Shown piece by piece: positions 18,641-28,242 of a stretch of 64,000 nucleotides of DNA. Position 1 is the first letter of the stretch, and each line of letters opens with the position of its first letter. The notes beneath the pieces were generated by a model. The model had not been told where the DNA came from. It ran no database searches and worked only from the letters and a program-made list of their open reading frames with translations. Position numbers and translations under genes: made by a program. Source of the stretch: Linnemannia elongata (lineage: Eukaryota > Mortierellomycota > Mortierellomycetes > Mortierellales > Mortierellaceae); contig JAXBDG010000018.1 in NCBI GenBank assembly GCA_036320915.1, forward strand, positions 372,001-436,000. The letters are read 5' to 3'.

Positions 18641-21600
18641 ATGTCATCTTCGCCACCCCAAGGCAATCCGCCTCCTTTCTCACCTTCCTCGACGCCTTCT
18701 GAGCTCCCGGAAGTAACCTTGAAAGGACTGCACTTCCTTTCGCAGCTCGAGCATGCTGCATCGCTTGAGCATGTGTCGACAAAGTCAGGAGACGTTCCGA
18801 AAATCACTAAAGGAATGACCACCATTCAGCTCGAGCCTGCCAACTTATTGAGCCCTCTCGGTCATCGCACCGCAAAAAATGTTACCGCGGACGATATTCA
18901 TGGACCGGGTGACGCCAGCGATGCCAGGTCTGTATCCTCGGGTCGTTCGTCGAAACTTGGATTCAGGAAACGCCTCTCGAGACTTTTCAAAGGCGACAAA
19001 AACGTCTTTGAGCCTGCTTCTGCCTCTCAATCATTATTCACTTCGCCCATTGCTTCAGCCCTACAATTGCAGCCGAGTCCTGCCGAGAATGGCACCCTTC
19101 GCCTGGACATTTTCCCCAAAAACGTCACCAAACCCACCCTCAGGACCGACTTGCCCAAGCCGCATGCTCGTGTTGACAAGACCCTGCAGCTAGTCTACTG
19201 CTGTAGTGTCCTCTCCAAGACCCCAGGAACGTTGCAGTTAACCTTGGATAACGATGTCTCGCAGGATTCACCCCTCGACGACGAGGAGAATAGATGGATG
19301 CAGCTTATTGATCCCGTCTTGCAGGACCGATATCGATGGCTTGTTGAGCAGATGGTCAAGGCGTTCGCCGACAACCCACTCAAGGCATCTGATGTGGTCA
19401 CCGAGATCGTTCTTGTTGGCCCCGTTCTCGACCGTGACACATACCGCAGCCTGCTCTCATGTTTCATCTCCAAATTTGAGCAGACAAAAGCGCTAGATGT
19501 TACTTTGCTCCAAGGTCTTGTGCAACTGGTCGAGTGCGCCTCATCTGGGTACCTTGTTGACGATGATCTAGTCAGGATCGCTACTGTTCTCTCCAAGGAC
19601 CTGTCGAGTAACAACATGGGCAAGAGTGACCACCCCTTACACCTGACACTGTCGCTCGCTCGAGTTCTTGATGCGATGGTGGCTGGTGAGGTCAAGGACC
19701 TAAACCGTGAACGAGACCACCAGCCGATGTTGCAGCTCCTGGACATTCTGAAGGGCAGCGACAATGTCGTCCAGAGGTACGAAGCTACCTACGCCTACCA
19801 GGCCCTCCAGTATGCACCTGATGACGAGACTCCGCTCCAAGTGTTGTGGAGATATGCAAAGGTGGGAGCGGCAGGAGCAAGCGCAGTGTCAAGTGTTTTC
19901 AAGTTGGATCCAGAGGGACTTCTCAAAGGCATCGAGAGTCTTCAACACATCGGCGCAGGAGTTGTGGGAGCTGTTAGCACTGGAATTGAGGTTGTTGAGA
20001 CACTTCTTGTTGGCGCTGGTGGAGTTGTCCGTGCATCAGAGAGCAAGTTCGATTTTATGAAGAAGCGCTCATGGTATCTCGCCCTCCAAGGAACGGCTCT
20101 CATCATTCGCCAGGGACGACTTTCAGATTTCAACCTAATCGTCAGCCAAGCGCCTTGTCGTCACAACCCCAACTTTCAATGGGGGATCTGCCGCCAGCTC
20201 GGAGAGATTGCCGTCGACCCGCTCTGGGATGTTCTTGTCCGCCACCAAGCCATCGACTTTCTAGGCGATTTATTCAGGAGTGGTGCCGACTGGAAGCCTC
20301 ATGTCGATGTCAAGCGATGGATCCTTACCATTCTCATCCAGATCACGGAGCTACCGGATGTCTCTATCAAGAATCGCGCTGGTACTTTGCTGATGGACCT
20401 TAAGAAGGGTGACATCGCCGAGTTTCCTGGCTCTCACCCGCTGGGCAGACGCCTCCCTCTGTCATCAACCTCCCCGCTTCTCGCTAAGGTCCAAGAGATC
20501 CCTAAACTCGAGTACGACCTTCACGTCTTGAGGTCGATGAGGATTGCCGATTACAGGCAGGCTGTCTACATCGACCCCATGGCCAAAATCAGCCTCCAAG
20601 ACACCGACGACAATCTGTTCCCACTCATGGACAAGGTTAAGGACTTTATTGCCGGCGACACCCAGGTCATGCTTGTTCTTGGTGACTCGGGGGCGGGCAA
20701 GTCGACATTTAATCGGTACCTGGAACATGAGCTCTGGAAAGAGTACAAGGCAGGAGGCCGCATCCCGCTTCACATCAGTTTGCCGAACCTTGAGCGCCCA
20801 GAGAGGGATTTGGTAGCGGAGCAATTGAGGACTCACAGCTTTTTGGAGGACCAAATCCGTGAGCTGAAGCTGCACCGGCAGTTCACATTGATCTGTGATG
20901 GATACGACGAGAGCCAGCTTACATCTAATCTGCATACCACCAACCTCTTCAACCGATCAGGACAGTGGGATGTCAAGCTACTTATAACCTGTCGCTCGCA
21001 ATATCTCGGACCGGACTATCGGAGTCGCTTCGAGCCCAAGACGGTGGACCAGTATATTCGTGTCGCCAACGATCGTTTTCAGCAAGCCGTCATCGCCCCA
21101 TTCACTAGAAAGCAGATTGAGGAGTATGTGGGGCATTATGTTCCTCTCGAGCCGCGCACATGGGTCAAGAAGGACTATATGGACAAGCTGGAGGCTATCC
21201 CCAATCTGATGGATTTGGTCAGGAACCCTTTCCTCCTTACCCTGTCTCTGGAGGCCCTTCCTACCGTTGTGCAAGGGAAAACCAACCTCTCCAGGCTCCG
21301 GATCACTCGCACAGAACTGTACGATACCTTTGTGAGGCACTGGATGGCTGTTAACAAGTGCCGTCTGGAGGATCAAAAGTTGAGCGAGACGAGTCAGATA
21401 GCGTTTGATGTCCTCTGTGCCGACGGGTTCGAGCGCAACGGTATTCTGTACCAGATGGAACTGGCGGCGTCCATCTTTCAGAAGCAGGATGGCAAACCTG
21501 TGGTCGACTACTCCCATATGAGAGACAGGAAGACATGGAAGGCTCAATTCTTTGGTCTTGATCCCGAGAGAGCGCTCCTTCGAGATTCCAGTCTGTTGAG

Positions 21601-24049
21601 CCGTGCAGGCAACCAATACCGCTTTGTGCACCGGTCGGTCTTGGAATACTTTTTCTCGTGCACCATCTCTGGACCCACCAAGGATTATGATGAATTTGAT
21701 CCGCCTGTCGATTTTGAAACCCCCGCCACCTCGCCTACCCTAAGCGCCCACCCTCTGTCTCAAAGGAACCTTGTCGCCGAGCCCTCGATCATCCAGTTTC
21801 TGGCCGAGCGCGTGCAGCTGGACTCTGGATTCAAGAACGAGCTCCTCGCCATCATTGAGCTGTCCAAGACCGACGAGCAAGCAATGCGAGCCGCTGCGAA
21901 CGCCATCACGATCTTGGTCAAGGCTAGAGTGCGATTCAATGGAGCCGATCTTCGGGGCATTCGGGTTCCTGGAGCGGACATGTCTGGCGGTCAGTTCGAC
22001 TCGGCACAACTGCAGGGAGCTGACTTGACAGGCGTCAACCTCACCAAGAGCTGGATTCGTCAGGCGGACTTCACCAAGGCGCAGATGGAGAGAGTTCAGT
22101 TTGGGGAGATGCCGTACTTGAAAGAGAACACATGGATAAATTCTTGCACCTATTCGCCTGACGGAACATCGCTCGCTATAGGTCTAATAGCCGGCGGCTT
22201 CAATGTTTACGACACCTGCACATGGACAACGACTCGCACTTATGAAGGGCATCAGGAGGGGGTTGGAAGCCTTGCCTATTCGCCTGCCGGGCATCAGCTC
22301 CTTTCAGGAAGCAACGACAAAACCGTACGATTGTGGGACTGCGAGAGTGGGTCGTGCGTTTTTATTCTGGAAGGGCATACCGACGAAGTGCGGACTGTGG
22401 CGTTTTCACCCTGTGGAAAGCAAGTCGCTTCAGCTGGAGAGGACAAGACTGTGAGGCTATGGGATATACAGACTGGCGTCAATCTACCCATTTTGACCGA
22501 TCATGCTGAATGGATTCGTAGCATTTCCTACTCACCCGATGGACTTGCGATTGTGTCTGTTGGCGACGATGGGATGATCCGGTTCTTTGACACACGGACT
22601 GGACAGCCAGGAGAAGTCTGGGAGAGTCAAAGCGGTAGGATGACGACACTCACATACTCTCCTGGTGGCCTAGAGATCGCCGTAGGGTATGACAATGGCG
22701 AGTTACAGTTCTACAACACAACTACCGGCAAGCCAACGAGGAATTGGGAGGCTCATGGCGACGCAGTCGCGGGTGTGGCCTTTTCGCCGAACGGCCAATG
22801 GATAGCCACATGCAGCAAGGATAACACGGTGAAGGTCTGGAGTGCAGTAACGGGGTTGGTCCTTTCTGTCTTTACCGGCCATGGTTCTTCTGTCCGCCAA
22901 GTAGCCTTTTCGCCAAATGGACTCCAGCTTGCCTCGTGTAGTAACTGCACCATCCAACTCTGGGACGTGAGCTCAATAGGGACAGGCATAGACATGGAGG
23001 GTGAATTCAACCCGCTGATGAGCGTACTTTTTTCTCCAGACGGCCGATTTCTCTTCTGTGGCACCTATTCTGGAGCTGTGCAGCAGTATGATGCGGTATC
23101 TGGAGAGTCTGATCTGGCTATTGTTATCGGAGACAATCCTGTCACATGCCTAGCCATCTCTCCGAATGGTCTTCGAATCGCGTCAGCTGAAACAGACAAG
23201 AGTGTTGTCACTGTGTGGGACATTGGAACAGGTCAAGCCGACTTTGTCTTGGGCGGTCACACAAGACAAGTGAACGCCATGGCTTTTTCATCCGACAGCC
23301 GCTGGATCGGCACCGGCAGTGCTGACAAGAGAGTGCGACTTTGGGACGCTCGCTCAGGGATACTGGATTGCGTGCTTGAAGGCCATACCTCTTCTATTAC
23401 TTGTGTGGTATTCTCGCCGAATAGCCATCAAATTTTCTCAGGAAGTCGGGATGGAACTATTCGAACCTGGGATTTGAACGGTCATGAGTGTAGAGTCGTT
23501 TTGAATACTGGCTTTACAGTTCGTAGGATAATATCGGCTTCATCTAGTGGCTTCGTGATTGTTTTTGAACACTTACTGGGCTATTTTGAGTTTTGGGACG
23601 CGGAGAGCGAGCAACTGCAACAAAGTGTATCGTACAGCTCACTCAGTTCGTGTTTTGCGTTTTCGTCATGTGGCCAATGGATGGGAGTAAGCTTGGGTCG
23701 CTCGGTTTGGCTCTGGAATTTCGTCGCTGACAAGACAGCAGAAGTAGGAAAAGTTCGAGGAGAGTGGAAGTGTTTGGTGCGTATCCGAGATATCTTTGGA
23801 AAAGTCAATAGTATCGCCTGGAAACCTGACACGCTGGAGTTTGCCATTGGATGCAAGAATGGGACCCTTCAAGTGTGGAGACTGGTGGAGACATCGACAT
23901 CGTCATCGGATGAATGGTTGGCTCAGATGATTTGGAGCACTGGAAATCCTGTTTTAGCTGCCTCGGATGCCGTTTTTGCCGATGCTGTTGGTCTCTCCTC
24001 AGTCAATCGGCAATTACTCACTCAGCGTTGCAAGGGTGATGCCGCTTGA
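18641..24049 (+). CDS. NLR B: ARM-like/NACHT/pentapeptide/WD40 protein (1802 aa)
   Basis: Closest paralogue of NLR A, with the same domain order and no intron. Start MSSSPPQGNPP at 18641. The N-terminal basic motif SSGRSSKLGFRKRLSRLFK is retained, then the ARM-like region, Walker A at about residue 681 (GDSGAGKST), Walker B LICDGYDE, and sensor-like KLLITCRSQYL. Pentapeptide repeats follow, then 14 WD repeats. In the seventh WD unit two residues are missing (CSNCTIQLWD, where A has CSFDCTIRLWD). The ARM-like and NACHT regions are almost identical to A in long stretches, while WD units 1, 8, 9 and 12 differ much more. It ends 510 bases before the pirin remnant on the opposite strand. It probably has the same role as A with a different recognition surface. 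Confidence 0.92.
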   Translation: MSSSPPQGNPPPFSPSSTPSELPEVTLKGLHFLSQLEHAASLEHVSTKSGDVPKITKGMTTIQLEPANLLSPLGHRTAKNVTADDIHGPGDASDARSVSSGRSSKLGFRKRLSRLFKGDKNVFEPASASQSLFTSPIASALQLQPSPAENGTLRLDIFPKNVTKPTLRTDLPKPHARVDKTLQLVYCCSVLSKTPGTLQLTLDNDVSQDSPLDDEENRWMQLIDPVLQDRYRWLVEQMVKAFADNPLKASDVVTEIVLVGPVLDRDTYRSLLSCFISKFEQTKALDVTLLQGLVQLVECASSGYLVDDDLVRIATVLSKDLSSNNMGKSDHPLHLTLSLARVLDAMVAGEVKDLNRERDHQPMLQLLDILKGSDNVVQRYEATYAYQALQYAPDDETPLQVLWRYAKVGAAGASAVSSVFKLDPEGLLKGIESLQHIGAGVVGAVSTGIEVVETLLVGAGGVVRASESKFDFMKKRSWYLALQGTALIIRQGRLSDFNLIVSQAPCRHNPNFQWGICRQLGEIAVDPLWDVLVRHQAIDFLGDLFRSGADWKPHVDVKRWILTILIQITELPDVSIKNRAGTLLMDLKKGDIAEFPGSHPLGRRLPLSSTSPLLAKVQEIPKLEYDLHVLRSMRIADYRQAVYIDPMAKISLQDTDDNLFPLMDKVKDFIAGDTQVMLVLGDSGAGKSTFNRYLEHELWKEYKAGGRIPLHISLPNLERPERDLVAEQLRTHSFLEDQIRELKLHRQFTLICDGYDESQLTSNLHTTNLFNRSGQWDVKLLITCRSQYLGPDYRSRFEPKTVDQYIRVANDRFQQAVIAPFTRKQIEEYVGHYVPLEPRTWVKKDYMDKLEAIPNLMDLVRNPFLLTLSLEALPTVVQGKTNLSRLRITRTELYDTFVRHWMAVNKCRLEDQKLSETSQIAFDVLCADGFERNGILYQMELAASIFQKQDGKPVVDYSHMRDRKTWKAQFFGLDPERALLRDSSLLSRAGNQYRFVHRSVLEYFFSCTISGPTKDYDEFDPPVDFETPATSPTLSAHPLSQRNLVAEPSIIQFLAERVQLDSGFKNELLAIIELSKTDEQAMRAAANAITILVKARVRFNGADLRGIRVPGADMSGGQFDSAQLQGADLTGVNLTKSWIRQADFTKAQMERVQFGEMPYLKENTWINSCTYSPDGTSLAIGLIAGGFNVYDTCTWTTTRTYEGHQEGVGSLAYSPAGHQLLSGSNDKTVRLWDCESGSCVFILEGHTDEVRTVAFSPCGKQVASAGEDKTVRLWDIQTGVNLPILTDHAEWIRSISYSPDGLAIVSVGDDGMIRFFDTRTGQPGEVWESQSGRMTTLTYSPGGLEIAVGYDNGELQFYNTTTGKPTRNWEAHGDAVAGVAFSPNGQWIATCSKDNTVKVWSAVTGLVLSVFTGHGSSVRQVAFSPNGLQLASCSNCTIQLWDVSSIGTGIDMEGEFNPLMSVLFSPDGRFLFCGTYSGAVQQYDAVSGESDLAIVIGDNPVTCLAISPNGLRIASAETDKSVVTVWDIGTGQADFVLGGHTRQVNAMAFSSDSRWIGTGSADKRVRLWDARSGILDCVLEGHTSSITCVVFSPNSHQIFSGSRDGTIRTWDLNGHECRVVLNTGFTVRRIISASSSGFVIVFEHLLGYFEFWDAESEQLQQSVSYSSLSSCFAFSSCGQWMGVSLGRSVWLWNFVADKTAEVGKVRGEWKCLVRIRDIFGKVNSIAWKPDTLEFAIGCKNGTLQVWRLVETSTSSSDEWLAQMIWSTGNPVLAASDAVFADAVGLSSVNRQLLTQRCKGDAA

Positions 24050-24235
24050 ACTACGTATTCCATTACACTTTTTTTTCATGACATAAAAATAGGCATGTTC
24101 GTTAGTAGGCATTTAATTGCTACTGAAGGCGAATGGCGTGACCAATTAATAACATATCTTATTCCTGTTCATGGAATGGTGTGCATGTTTGCTATCCAAT
24201 GTGGTGCTGGTAGTGGTGCTAATATAAGTTTTGTA

Positions 24236-24248
24236 CAAAGAGTAAAGG
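24236..24248. repeat. Target-site duplication, left copy
   Basis: CAAAGAGTAAAGG, identical to 24549-24561. The undisturbed D module has one related copy (TTTTACTCTTTGTACCAAA near 48760), so this is the original insertion site. Confidence 0.85.
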
Positions 24249-24548
24249 ATTTTTTTTTCTGCTATATCGCCCGCAGGAGGCTTTGAGATTTTATTGATTT
24301 TTAAGAGGGACTACGACTATTTGGAAGGCATAAGGAGATATGGTTGGGACATTGAAGCCATTCCAGACTGAAGAAGAGAGATCTCCTGACGGGATTTTAA
24401 AGCCATCCCAGGCTGAAGTAGAGAGATTTCCTGACGGATATTAAAGCCTTCCCAGGATGAAGAAAGAATGATTTTACTGGGGTCTGATCCCAGGACCTCT
24501 TGTAAGCCACAACAAGAGGAGTGCGGTTTTACCACTTACACCGAGTGG
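24249..24548 (-). mobile_element. SINE-like retroposon, 300 bp, tRNA-like head and A-rich tail
   Basis: Read on the minus strand, it starts GCCACTCGGTGTAAGTGGTA (A-box-like), then a hairpin CCTCTTG...CAAGAGG like an anticodon arm, then GGGATCAGACCCC (B-box/T-arm-like). Next come about two and a half 44-45-bp tandem units (AAAGCCATCCCAGGCTGAAG and variants, 24350-24470), then a unique part and an A-rich end CAGAAAAAAAAAT. Perfect 13-bp direct repeats flank it. This is the form of a non-autonomous tRNA-derived retroposon. No coding capacity. The 10-base 'anticodon loop' argues against a working tRNA. Confidence 0.8.
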
Positions 24549-24561
24549 CAAAGAGTAAAGG
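24549..24561. repeat. Target-site duplication, right copy
   Basis: CAAAGAGTAAAGG, perfect copy of 24236-24248, directly abutting the 5' head of the retroposon. Confidence 0.85.
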
Positions 24562-24912
24562 AAAGCAGCAAAATACATTGAGATTAGACTGGCATCTCAG
24601 TGGGCATGACCCCCGCCCTGCGGTCATCCATTGCAAATCCTCGGCCCAATCGTCCCTTTATGCCCGGTAAAATCCTTATGTTGCTTCAGGCCGTGGAGCA
24701 TGTAGGCCATTGTTTTGAATCTGCGGTGGGGTGGTCAGGGAAGCCATCGTTTTTGTCGATTGAGAGCTTGTCGAGTACGAGAAAAAGGCCGTGGTTACGG
24801 AGTTCGGGACGTCCGATGGATCGACGGACACGGGTACCGAAACCCTCGGATTGTTCCCTGAGAGGACCGACTTGGTCATGGATCTGGAGGGAGGGGTTGA
24901 TGTAGCAGTCAT
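24562..24912 (-). pseudogene. Pirin remnant B (N-terminal half, frameshifted)
   Basis: From an ATG at 24912 the reverse strand starts MTATSTPPSRSMTKSVLS and then loses frame. In the shifted frame it reads GFGTRVRRSIGRPELRNHG, then KNDGFPDHP, which are pirin N-terminal motifs. Further shifts reveal GHKGTIGP and LQWMTAGRG. Only one His of the DHPH metal-binding motif remains, and the C-terminal cupin is absent. The retroposon lies immediately downstream. It is convergent with NLR B. Confidence 0.8.
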
Positions 24913-25644
24913 TTTGAGTTATTGTCTTGTTGTCGGTGTAACTGATAGAAGAGGCTTTCTTGTGTGATTGGGAGTAAAGTAGAAGACTGTGGTTGTAGTC
25001 AAGTGAAGATACGATGCTCTTTTATTGTTGATGTGAAGAGGGGAGTTATGTTTGAGGTCAGTTGCTTAAGTACTTTTTTGCTGCTCTTCTTCTTCCTCTT
25101 CGTTGCTACGAATTGAAAATGCGATGATCAACTCGCCAATGTAAGTCAGGCCAGTGGATGGCTTTGGGATCTTTTTATGACAAGCACTTCGTAGTTGCAT
25201 ATCTATTGTGAGCGACTCGCCACCCCTCCTTTCCCGCATTTGAAGAATGTTTTTGCAAATTGAATTCTAAGAGAATTCATAACAGTGAGGATAAGCCGTT
25301 GTCTGTTCGATGTTTGACCCCTTTCTTAGTACAAAATAACGAAGCTTGATCCAAGACAGGTGAGGGATGTCGATTGAGCTGCCTGAGACGCCAGAGAGGG
25401 ACCAGGATAACCGAGGTGAGTGCTAACGATACCCAGGTCTAGTAGGCATTAAGTTATTGCGCGTTTCAATAAAAATGAACAAAAAAAGTGACTATTAATC
25501 GGGCAGTAGCTCTAATCTTCCAGCCTCTAATCCTACTGGTTGTGTCTCTAATCCTGCCCCAAAAAAAAATATTTTTTCTACAGAGCTACCAGTGCAGCGG
25601 AAACGTTTCTCGTTTTCTTTTCTCCCATCTCTCTCGCAACAACT
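24913..25644. other. Intergenic, no gene seen
   Basis: Right flank of array 1: AT-rich sequence with no credible coding frame. It marks the change from repeated module to single-copy sequence. Confidence 0.5.
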
Positions 25645-25794
25645 ATGTCCGAGAATACTAAAAGACGCATCCTTACACGAAATGAATCTGGAGCCAATCC
25701 TTCCCTCGTTTCTCTCCCCTACTCCTCTTCTCATAAACGTCGTACTCGCTCGCCCTCCTCAGACGAACCCCCAAAAACCTCACCTCATCTATAG
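25645..25794 (+). CDS. Possible 49-aa basic peptide or 5' fragment of a lost gene
   Basis: The frame starts in good context (CAACAACTATGTCC) and encodes MSENTKRRILTRNESG, continuing with Ser/Pro/Arg-rich sequence (SHKRRTRSPSSDEPP), then a stop. The composition looks like the disordered N-terminus of a nuclear protein, but no continuation with a donor site is evident in the next few hundred bases. It could be a small gene, a truncated gene or chance. Confidence 0.25.
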   Translation: MSENTKRRILTRNESGANPSLVSLPYSSSHKRRTRSPSSDEPPKTSPHL

Positions 25795-26780
25795 TAGATG
25801 TAGGCAGGTTTAGCTTTCAAACTGGTTAGAATAGACCGATCCCCCCTCCTCGAATAAACTAGCACATATGACTTTGAGGTAAAAAAAAGGTGCATACTTA
25901 TAAGTGTTAAATAAGTCGAACGCTCTTGCTCTATCTGTTTTAACGCATAGTGGAGCAAATCGTACTGTTGGGCAGGTTTCTCATGTTTGTGGTGCGAACG
26001 TTTAGTGGACTAATCGGCGTGACAAAAAAATTATTCACCCAATAAAAATTTAAAAGGACTGCTTAAAGCATGAATAGTATCCAAAAAAGATCATTTTCCT
26101 TGAAACGCGCAATATACTTTGACACGGCAGAGCTTTACGCAGGGATTTAATCCAAAAGTCATGATTATCGCTGCCTTTTTTTGATTCACTTCTGGGTACA
26201 CTTCTCGGTTTGTTTCATTGTCATATAAGAATGTGCTGACAGTTATTTGTGGTCTCTACCTTAATTCTCCTTTGTCGTTCTTGTGCGCTGTTATGTCATG
26301 ACCAGTGCTTAAAAACTTTTCATGTAACAAACAAAGGTGCGTTCCAAAATGTATTCGTGGAGTGGTTTCGGCACAAAAGGAAATAAAAAAGAACATGGAG
26401 GTTATGACTTTACAGTGAGCTCTTCACATTTTGTTTTGCTTATTGGAGTATATGAATATTGATACACGTACAACGCGTAAAGTCAAGATATCATAAACAA
26501 CACTTGGATGCACAATGGGTGAAACGCGTCTTCGTTCTCTATTTTCGTCTCGTATGGCGATACAAAGGTGTGTATGTATGAACATATATACAGTTTTTAT
26601 TCACTGCAGTAAAAGACAAGTGAAAAAAAATTACAAAAAAAAAAAGATCCTACTAAACCTAAACTTTCACAAAAATAAAAAAAAAATCTAATGTTACTAA
26701 CTACTGTTACAACCTCCACTTGGAAACACAGATCTTTTTTTTTTTTTTTTTCTACCACACTCGCAAAAAAAAAAATTGGT
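25795..26780. other. Intergenic, AT-rich, no gene seen
   Basis: About 1 kb with homopolymer A/T runs and no credible frame or RNA gene. Confidence 0.5.
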
Positions 26781-27095
26781 CTAGTGCGACTGTTGGGATT
26801 TATCAATCTTCAAGGGATGAGAACCCGAAGACTTCTTGTGCAAACCATGATGGTGCTTGTTGGCGTTGGCGCGGTCCTGGTCGATGGAACTTTGTTGTTG
26901 TTGGTTTTGTTGTTGTTGGTTTTGTTTTTGTTGGTTTTGTTTTTGTTGGCTTTGTTGTTGTTGGCTTTGTTGTTGTTGGTTCAGTTGCTGATTGGATCCT
27001 GATTTGGTCGATTGGGTTTGGGAGGTGTTCTTGTTCTGGGAGGACAGGTTCGAGTCCTGCTGCTGGTGTTGGGACTTGGAGGGCTGGGTAGGCAT
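26781..27095 (-). CDS. Gln/Asn/Ser-rich small protein (104 aa)
   Basis: Starts MPTQPSKSQHQQQDSNLSSQ. Residues about 38-70 are nearly all Gln with Asn and Ser, encoded by CAA-rich repeats that appear as (TTG)n on the plus strand at 26880-26990. The C-terminus is His/Lys/Ser-rich (KHHHGLHKKSSGSHPLK). A TATA-like GTATAAATT lies about 205 bases upstream (27301-27309), which supports transcription. No domain is recognisable; the composition is prion-like/low-complexity. The small size and repeat content leave some chance that it is not translated. Confidence 0.5.
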   Translation of the reverse strand: MPTQPSKSQHQQQDSNLSSQNKNTSQTQSTKSGSNQQLNQQQQSQQQQSQQKQNQQKQNQQQQNQQQQSSIDQDRANANKHHHGLHKKSSGSHPLKIDKSQQSH

Positions 27096-27235
27096 GGTGG
27101 ATGGGCTGGTGGGGTTGGTCCTGCGGGAGGGGTCTTGACGGAGGGAGGGGGGGAGTCCTTGGGGGGGGGGGGTCCTTGGGTCTTGGCGGCGGGCGGAGGG
27201 AGTCTCGGGGGAGAGAATTGGCGCGGAAGGAGTGT
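27060..27235 (+). other. Strongly G-rich tract (C-rich on the transcribed strand)
   Basis: The plus strand has many runs of three or more G, including one of 12-13 G near 27160-27175; the complementary leader of the Q-rich gene is therefore C-rich. The run spacing is suitable for G-quadruplexes on the plus strand, a structural prediction only. Confidence 0.6.
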
Positions 27236-27300
27236 GAGTGTGTGAGTCTTAAGAAAAGGGGGATAAAGATTGATGTAGGACAAAATCTACTTCCAAGGTC

Positions 27301-27309
27301 AATTTATAC
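27301..27309 (-). promoter_or_regulatory. TATA box for the Q-rich gene
   Basis: GTATAAATT on the minus strand, about 205 bases upstream of the ATG at 27095. Confidence 0.45.
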
Positions 27310-27937
27310 TCCAAGGCGGAACGATATAAGAAATCGAATCAAAAGCGCGCAAAAGAAGGAAAGTCCTCTTGCATCATGAGAGCGTATTAGCATTGGTTGT
27401 GTTCGCGTCAAAAAAAAACGACAATCTATACGCGACGGGTCATGTTTCAGCCTTGCCCTCTGTTTCCTACTGACAAGAACCAGGAGAATTTTTTTGTTCA
27501 GGCCACTAAAATCAACGAGGGGTCAGGGCGTGATGTCTCACCTCCAGCCAACTAGCAATTAGATGCCTGCATTGCCCATCTCTTAGGTCGCCCACTCTCG
27601 TCAGCCAAGTAAGCGAAGGAAAAACATTTTGTGCAAAAAAAAGGTGACCGAGTGAGAAAGAGAGATATCTATGCTGACTCATGAGGGGTTTATGCTCCTC
27701 CTTCAACTGGCAGTGTTTGTGGGTTAGTCGAAGGCCAATGCCCCTTTATGCTAGATTTTTGCTTAAGAAGAAAAAAACCTGTGGGGAAAGATCGCGCCTA
27801 ATTGATCAACGATTGCGATTGTGCTTGCAACGGACATGGTTGGTTGCCAATGTCTTTGACCCTGACCCCTCAAAGAACCATCAAGGTACCCACGCACCAG
27901 TCTTTCCTGACCTGAACCATCGTCATCGATGCTGATA
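27310..27937. other. Intergenic, no gene seen
   Basis: No coding frame of note between the Q-rich gene promoter and the tetranucleotide repeat. Confidence 0.5.
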
Positions 27938-28021
27938 ACATACATACATACATACATACATACATACATACATACATACATACATACATACATACATACA
28001 TACATACATACATACATACAC
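27938..28021. repeat. (ACAT)n tetranucleotide microsatellite, about 21 copies
   Basis: An uninterrupted ACAT/CATA run of about 84 bases. On the minus strand it gives a meaningless Met-Tyr-Val-Cys repeat frame. Confidence 0.95.
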
Positions 28022-28242
28022 CTGTCAACTCCAAGGCTCACTTTCAGTGCATACCATAGGAGTAACAAAGTATAATGAAAGCAAGTCTCCATAAAAATTA
28101 AAGGAGCCATCCACCATACACACAAACCATCTTAGTATACTTGAGCAATGCGCTGATTTTATTTTCACAGAAAAAAAAAAGACTATATACAAGAGGACTC
28201 CACCTAAGCTGCTCGACAAAAAAAAAAAATGCGAATGCATCC

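Larger units (their letters stand above)
17000..24912 (+). repeat. NLR-pirin module B (duplicated unit)
   Basis: Second unit, head-to-tail with A. Leader, NLR and convergent pirin remnant are in the same order and spacing, plus a later SINE-like insertion at 24249-24548. Confidence 0.75.

Noticed and set aside
24475..24548. Possible tRNA gene (A-box-like, anticodon-like hairpin, B-box-like parts)
   Set aside because: The loop between the CCTCTTG/CAAGAGG stem arms is 10 bases, there is no closing acceptor stem, and the segment is the head of a retroposon flanked by target-site duplications.
27763..28125. Minus-strand frame with a long Met-Tyr-Val-Cys repeat
   Set aside because: It is only the translation of the ACAT tetranucleotide microsatellite.
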